DNA of 64,000 bases, from contig JAHQIY010000033.1 of assembly GCA_019054805.1 (NCBI GenBank), forward strand, positions 1 to 64,000, in the 5' to 3' direction. Made by a program: the position numbers and the translations under genes. Below, in pieces: positions 58,440 to 64,000 of the stretch (position 1 is its first letter; each line of letters opens with the position of its first letter). The DNA comes from Brachionus manjavacas. Lineage: Eukaryota; Rotifera; Eurotatoria; Ploima; Brachionidae. The notes under the pieces were generated by a model, which was given only the letters and a program-made list of their open reading frames with translations, had not been told where the DNA came from and made no database searches.

Positions 58440-59463
58440 ACAACAAAGGCGAATTATTATTAGTAAATTGGTGAATCGGTATTCACCAATTTAAAGAATC
58501 GTATTGTTTGTTGGGCACATAGACGAAGAAATATGGACGACTTTTTCAAATCATTGGGTGAAGTATTGCAAAAAGAGATAGTCGAAGATATAAATTTTTT
58601 CAAGCATGAGTTTTAAAAAAACATTTTGAAACTGTTTATAATCTATTAAAAACAAAATGGACTTCAAGAAATGTTGCAAATATAATCAATTTGTTTCATC
58701 ATTGTGACCAATATTGGCTATCTGAGTACCATGTGGGTTGCTATGAAGGTTACGCAGATGGTTACCCAAGTACGAATAATGCCTTGGAATCAACAAACGA
58801 TGTTATCAAAAAAGAAGCAACCTTAAGAGATCGCTTACCTCTTCGACAGTTCGTCATCTGCATGAATAAATTTTTATCAGATTGGTCATCAAATCGGGAC
58901 CCTAAGTTCAACACTACCAAAAAATTTGCGACAAAACCAGAAGTTTCTACTGACGAGTGGACTCTAGGCTTTGAATGGGTGCGCTTAAAAAAAAGAATAG
59001 TAAAATTTACTCAAAGTGGACGAACAGTTTATATGGTCACAGCGTCAAAGAATGAACAACAAGTAACTAAAGAAATGTGTAAGCGTATTTTCAAAAATCA
59101 ACTTGGGACAGTTACAATGAATATAAAAATTTCATTTGCAAGCATGTGGTTGGTATTGGCTATCAATTAGAATTCCTAGAATTTACAACTCTAGATCTTA
59201 ACATTGAGAAAAATTCTAAAAGAGGCCGTCGAAAAAAGGCTCTACCGGCTCTAGAGAGAAATTCGACTGGTCCTTTAAATGTGCAAATTTTCAGATCAAT
59301 ACAAGCCAATATCGAACCTTCAATTCAAACTCAATCAGCGACAACATCAAATCAAATATTGAGCATTGACGGAAATAATCAATTATTAGAAAATCAAAAC
59401 GGTCAAACCGCGAAACGTAAAAGAGGAAGACCGAGAAAAATTAATATTGTTTTTCGATTTTCT
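58440..59463 (+). pseudogene. MULE-type transposase C-terminal remnant, right copy
   Basis: Mirror of 54337-55330, with the same CWAHRRRNMDD, NALESTNDVIKKEATLRD, SWIM-type CKHVVGIGY and KRKRGRPRK tail, and the same frame breaks. The hairpin aaattggtgaat-cggt-attcaccaattt lies at its start (58465-58492). Unlike the left copy, the C-terminal frame runs on for a few extra codons (INIVFRFS). Confidence 0.72.
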
Positions 59464-60261
59464 TAAGTATTTTTTCTATATTTAAAAATAATTTTTCTTT
59501 AAAAAAATATTTTTTCTAATTTTTTCTATTTTTCGAAAATATTTTTATATATAAAAAAAAATATTTTGTCTACAACAAAAAATATAAACCATTTCTTTTT
59601 TTTGAATTTTTCAAGATAAAAAAAAAAAAAAGACACTGAAACAAAACACCAGAAGTAAAAGTCTAAATTCACATTTGAAAAATCGAATGATAAACCTGAT
59701 CTTCTGCAAGAAATATTGAAAATTTGTCAAGTCAATCAGGTCAAAATTCACAATCAGGTAATGTTTTCCAATTTTATCAATCAAGTAACTTGATTAAACA
59801 GCCAATAACTTCCTCCAAACTACATCTGAAAAAATTTAAAATTTTATTTTTATTTGGTTATTTCTTATAATTTGAAAAGGCCTCGTTTTTAAGGTTTTTT
59901 ATCGAGATTTTAATTTTCAATTTTTTTGAATTTTGAAAATAAATAAGTAGTGAAGTTAAAATTTAAATTTCAATATAGCGCTAAAAATTTAGCCTTTCGC
60001 AATTAGTTTATTTTCTAATAACATAGAATTAGTTTAAAATCTAAAATTTGAATAACTTTTTGAAAAAATTTGAATAAATTTTTTTAAATTTTGAGATACA
60101 GAAAAGATCAATGAGATCATTGAAAAAGTATAAAAAAATAATCGAAAAGAAAAGAGTAAAAGTTTGAAAATGAAATCAAATACTACTCACCTGTTTTTAA
60201 TTTTTTTGATTTTCAAACGAAATTTCAAACGAACCAAAAGAAAGTATTGTTTTTACTTGTT

Positions 60262-60525
60262 TAAAATGGTCAAAATAATTAAAAGCAAAATTAGGTGAGT
60301 TGTAAAATTTTAAAAAAGCACTTGGACGAATATCTTTATCTTAAAAATTGGATAGATTCGTATCTGGCATTCAAAAAAAGAGTCAGTGATAAATGGAAAT
60401 TAGATAAAAATTTGATTCTTTTTTTTAAATATTTTTTATCTTCGAACTCAGCAGTGAATGAACTCAAGAATCCATTTTTACCTAAGTTTTCATTTTTAAT
60501 TTACCAAGTCGAAAGACTTTTATGA
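60262..60525 (+). CDS. Unrecognised small ORF, right arm
   Basis: An ATG at about 60266 gives MVKIIKSKI, then a possible donor (aggtgagt). The frame from 60295 reads HLDEYLYLKNWIDSYLAFKK, RVSDKWKLDKN and ILFFKYFLSSNS to a stop at 60525. If the two are joined, the N-terminus of a FLYWCH-type zinc-finger or MULE N-terminal region is conceivable, but the required Cys/His residues are not seen. In the left arm the same frame is broken by one base in an A run (about 53349). Low confidence that it is a gene. Confidence 0.25.
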
Positions 60526-62172
60526 GTAAAATATTGCTTCAAGTTTCGGATAATTTAACAAATCGTTTAAAAGAAAAATTAAGAGACGCTAAATCAATGA
60601 TGACTGGCATATTGGAGATGTAATATAAATAGTCACTGTTTCCTAGTTAAAGATTATAGATCATTCTAAGATTAAAATAGATTGTATGTTATCAATCTAT
60701 ATAAAATGATTGTAAGGCTCCAAAAATGAATTCAAACATAATTAAGACCAAAAAAGTATTTTTCTTGAAGAGGTTATGATAAATCTCTCTAACAAAAAAG
60801 ATTGATAATAATTCGAAGAGAAAAAATGATTAATTTAAGTAAAATTAAATTATAACTTTTTTAGAATTAATTTCTTAACTGTTTTACTGGCATATTTTGC
60901 GTAGACACCGATGGTAATTGAAAAAAACCAATAATCTCTATCGAATTCTAAAGAAATATCCAATTCAAGATCAATTAAAAAAAGCTATGTCCTGTTTGAC
61001 CGGTAATATTACGTTCCGCAAATCCAGTTGTTGATGATTTGCATACATAAATTTTATTCATGTATGCAAATTTACTCAATTCTAGTCCAATAATTTCCCA
61101 CTTTACCAACGTTACCTTAAAAAACATTAATTAAATTTGAAATAGATTAAAAAAACAATATATAATTAATACCATTTTCGGACTTAATTACTCTCATCTC
61201 TATATTTAGTCTTCGAGTCAAAAATTCAAAAACTTAAACACTAGTGAATATTGCGGCAGGTTTTTTTAAAGTATTGTTTTTAGTTCGCACCTTGAGTTAT
61301 TAGCAGTTACCGTCAAAAACAGTGCTGGCAAACCTTAAAAAATATTGAAAACATAAATAATGTTTTAAAAGAAATTATTAAAAATATATTTATAAGGAGC
61401 TCTTTATCTAATTAAATAATATTGAACGGAAAATACCTTTATTATTTACCATGTACATTTAATCATTTGATTTCTAATACGCTGTTGAACCAGTAATACT
61501 TCTAGGAACTCAGTTTCTTAAGCGTTAATAATCATGGTTTCCTACATAAAAATAATTGATAATTCTCAGATAAAAAAGATTTTTTGTTATCAATCTATAT
61601 AAGACGCTTTTTAACTTCCAAAAATGATTTCAAAAATATATATAAGATCCAAAAGTATTTCTCTTGAACAGTTTAAAATAATTCTCTAAATCAAAAAGAT
61701 TGATAATTATTCAAGGAAAAAAATAGATTTGTTTCGGGTTAATTATATTATAATTTTTTTAAATTCCAAAACTGTTTTTAAATATAATAAAAACAATCAA
61801 ACTAATTCTTTGAAATTTAAAGGAAATGTTTAAAAATGATTGAAGATTTTTACATTTATTCAAAAATTTAGAGCTTTTCTGAGGTGTCTTAAAAATAATT
61901 AGAAACTTTTAAAATATTTACAAATTGAGTTCGCAAATAGGATTCAATTCGTTAAATATTGTGTGACCCTCTAAAATCAAAAAAAAAAAATAAAAGAAAG
62001 TTCTCGTGTCGAAAGGAATACAATAGTACAATAATACAAAAGTTTTGTTGCGTTGCGTGGTTGTCGATTTAGAAACAGTAAGCTTGAAATAAAATAGCAC
62101 GATTCAATAGCGTTGGTGTACATGATTTAATCAAAGTGAAGCCAAATAAATAGTGAAAAAAAAAAAAAAAAA

Positions 62173-62469
62173 ATGGCAAAGCGAGGTATGGGAAGTAATT
62201 TGAACTACGACGGTGAAAATGTGGACTATGACGAGTTTTATAAAGCTTTTGGATATGATTCAGCCATGTATGGTTGGGACAGTATTCAGCAAGCAGCAGT
62301 GATAGCATATTGTTTGTCAGGTAAAGCACTTAGGGTATTTAATGGAATGGAAGAAGCTGAACGAAAAGACATTAGGAAAATATTTGATAAACTGAAGGAA
62401 ACCTGTTTCAGACCAACCGAATACTACCTTAACCTGTTTTACAGTAGAATTCCTTACAATAAAAATTAA
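62173..62469 (+). CDS. gag: Gypsy-type gag fragment, right copy
   Basis: Mirror of 51295-51591 with an identical 98-residue translation. The A run before the ATG is 18 here against 20 in the left arm. Because gag lies 3' of the integrase fragment on this strand, the two are not parts of one intact element. Confidence 0.75.
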   Translation: MAKRGMGSNLNYDGENVDYDEFYKAFGYDSAMYGWDSIQQAAVIAYCLSGKALRVFNGMEEAERKDIRKIFDKLKETCFRPTEYYLNLFYSRIPYNKN

Positions 62470-62471
62470 AT

Positions 62472-62749
62472 GTGTCGTCTGAAGCGCCCAGTCGCGAGTT
62501 CATTGAATTGAACTTTAAAAAGCGAAAGGCCTTCACGCCTCTCCCCAATCACATCAAGCGCATCCGTCCGAGCGTGTTCAAATCGGTCAAATTTAAATCG
62601 ACGCGGATCACTCGCGACCTCAACAGCGACAATGTGTTTGACCCCGAGGAAGAGGAGAAGCGCGACGACTAAGAAAATATGGAGAACGTTGCGTTTGACA
62701 ACGCTCCCAAGCCAGTTAAATTTGACGACGACTCAGAAAAATCTATTTG
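62472..62749 (+). CDS. Conserved-looking unknown ORF, right copy
   Basis: Mirror of 51016-51291: SREFIELNFKKRKAFTPLPN through DPEEEEKRDD, TAA, and an in-frame extension to SEKSI and TGA. It starts with GTG three bases after the gag stop, so no true initiator is seen. Confidence 0.5.
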
Positions 62750-63107
62750 ATTGTTTTTTTTAAATCTTTATTTAAAAACTTTAAAGACAAATTTAAAATT
62801 TTATTTAAATTAAGGCAAAATTATTACAAACATAAATATAATAACAAATAAAAAAAAAATCCAAAAATTCTTTATGACCATTTTTTTAATTGCTTTTAGA
62901 AAAGTCGGGTGAATAAATGACGCGACTGTGGATTAAAGGTACTAATTTTGGACTAATAAACATTTGGCTAAAAGGAACCAACCTGCATTTCCCAAGCTAT
63001 ATTTTTAATAAAAAAATAACTTAAAAGTCTTTTTTTAACAAATAATATTTGATACTCTAAAAATTTTTATTTTATTTTTAGCTTTTGATTATAAACTAAA
63101 AACCTAC
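62750..63107. other. AT-rich spacer in right arm
   Basis: Mirror of 50656-51015. AT-rich, with no gene recognised. Confidence 0.6.
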
Positions 63108-64000
63108 TGATTTGGCGGAAGTGGAAGTGTCAGTGTTGTCAGAATAGCTGCAATGGACACCTAACTCAGAGTCTGCAGATTTTTCTTGGTCAAAGTAACT
63201 TATGAACTATCATCAGTCTCGGCTTCAGTCATTGCTTCTCCTAGAATATTGATAGCGCTATAGACAGTCCCCATTACATTGCTTGCCGTGCAGGTGTACT
63301 CGCCTGTATCTAAAATTGATATGTTATGTATTTCAAAATAGCTGCACTTTTCTTTTTTATAAATTTTAATTCTTTTATCTTCAGGCTGACTGCTTAGGGG
63401 CTTGCCGTCGCGTAACCAGCATGTTTCTGGATGTGGTATGTCCGATATCTGGGCAAGAAGAGTCAGCTTTCTTCCCTCATGAACAGTTTTACTCATTGGC
63501 TTAATGATAAATTGCGGAGGCCGATATGTTTCTTTTCTAAAGTCGTACTGATACAAACCTTCAATTATTGGACGCACAACTTTGGCTGGATCTTCACCTA
63601 TTTCAATTCTAACATGGGCAAAAATTAAACTCAAAATTTTGGCTTAGATCTCGTATTTGCCTGCATAGCTACCAAGACAGTCAAATATTTCCAAGGAGTG
63701 CAGCGATTTTTCATTGTAAATATCAATACGATAATTATCCTTTAGTGGTTCGTTGTTTTTGAACCAAAAAATGGTCGGACTTGGATCTCCGGCTGAATTT
63801 AAAAATTTTTTTATCAATTTTTATTAGTTACACTTCATTTTCGAAGAAAGATTTCAATTAGTCAATCTTAAGAATCCATTGGGGACATTTTAAAATTTTC
63901 CGAAAATGAAGTGTAATTAATAAAAATTGACAAAAAAAAATTTTAAATTCAGCCGGAGATCCAAGTCCAACCATTTTTTGGTTCAAAAACAACGAACCAC
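63108..64000 (-). pseudogene. Titin/twitchin-like Ig-domain exon(s), right copy, cut by window end
   Basis: Mirror of 49763-50655: the complete I-set domain (63200-63634, ending ILGEAMTEAETDDSS), the preceding I-set domain with its TAA in the Cys region (about 63645-63795), and then the beginning of the same fold-back chain (63830-64000) seen at 49.8-49.95 kb. The rest lies beyond the window. Confidence 0.75.

Larger units (their letters stand above)
57411..64000. repeat. Giant palindrome, right arm
   Basis: Reverse complement of 49763-56372, still paired at the last base of the window, so the true arm is at least 6.6 kb and probably longer. Its gene order is the mirror image of the left arm. 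Confidence 0.97.

Overview
The window reads as AT-rich nuclear DNA from an invertebrate animal. The support is spliced genes with short GT-AG introns, recognisable metazoan families (SETD1/COMPASS methyltransferase, the IP3-receptor N-terminus, titin/twitchin-type Ig domains), Gypsy and MULE-type mobile elements, and long satellite arrays. I cannot name the phylum. There are no tRNA, rRNA, CRISPR or prokaryotic signals. Many coding stretches are broken by one- or two-base indels, mostly in A/T homopolymers, so pseudogene decay and uncorrected sequencing error cannot be told apart from sequence alone.

Layout. 1-19.1 kb is one head-to-tail array of a ~181 bp satellite (about 105 monomers, two main variants). 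19.1-25.9 kb holds pieces of a SETD1 gene on the + strand: RRM, an internally duplicated Arg/Ser-rich stretch with a Set1-specific motif, then N-SET and the first half of SET. A 3.8 kb AT-rich intron-like gap carries a 470 bp inverted fragment of a transposase gene that lies near 37 kb. 26.7-33.0 kb is a second, unrelated satellite of ~133 bp units, each bounded by ~15 bp inverted repeats. 34.5-44.7 kb is a compact, low-GC, co-oriented cluster: a chromodomain protein, an ORF with a JAMM-like metalloprotease motif and one stop, a MULE-type transposase fused to a Ulp1-like protease and a C-terminal RING-H2, and a many-exon protein with coiled coils and NZF-type C2HC zinc fingers. I infer this may be a single large mobile element or an assembly of element cargo. 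46-48 kb has three stray satellite-1 monomers, one exon encoding the IP3-receptor N-terminus (- strand), and a three-exon gene of possible CH/HOOK type.

49.8-64 kb is a giant imperfect palindrome: arms of about 6.6 kb (49763-56372 and 57411-64000, still paired at the window end) around a 1,038 bp spacer. Each arm carries, from outside in, titin-like Ig exons, a conserved unknown ORF, a Gypsy gag fragment, AT-rich DNA with direct repeats and hairpins, a MULE-type transposase remnant, and Gypsy integrase/RNase H. The spacer holds the Gypsy RT/RNase H part present only once. The junction sits on the self-complementary octamer aatgcatt, and a smaller chain of fold-backs lies at 49.64-50.08 kb. 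This suggests template switching, either in the genome or during amplification or assembly.

How the genes may work together: the only candidate functional group is the 34-45 kb cluster, which combines DNA transposition, chromatin reading and ubiquitin/SUMO processing. That link is inference from adjacency, orientation and composition.
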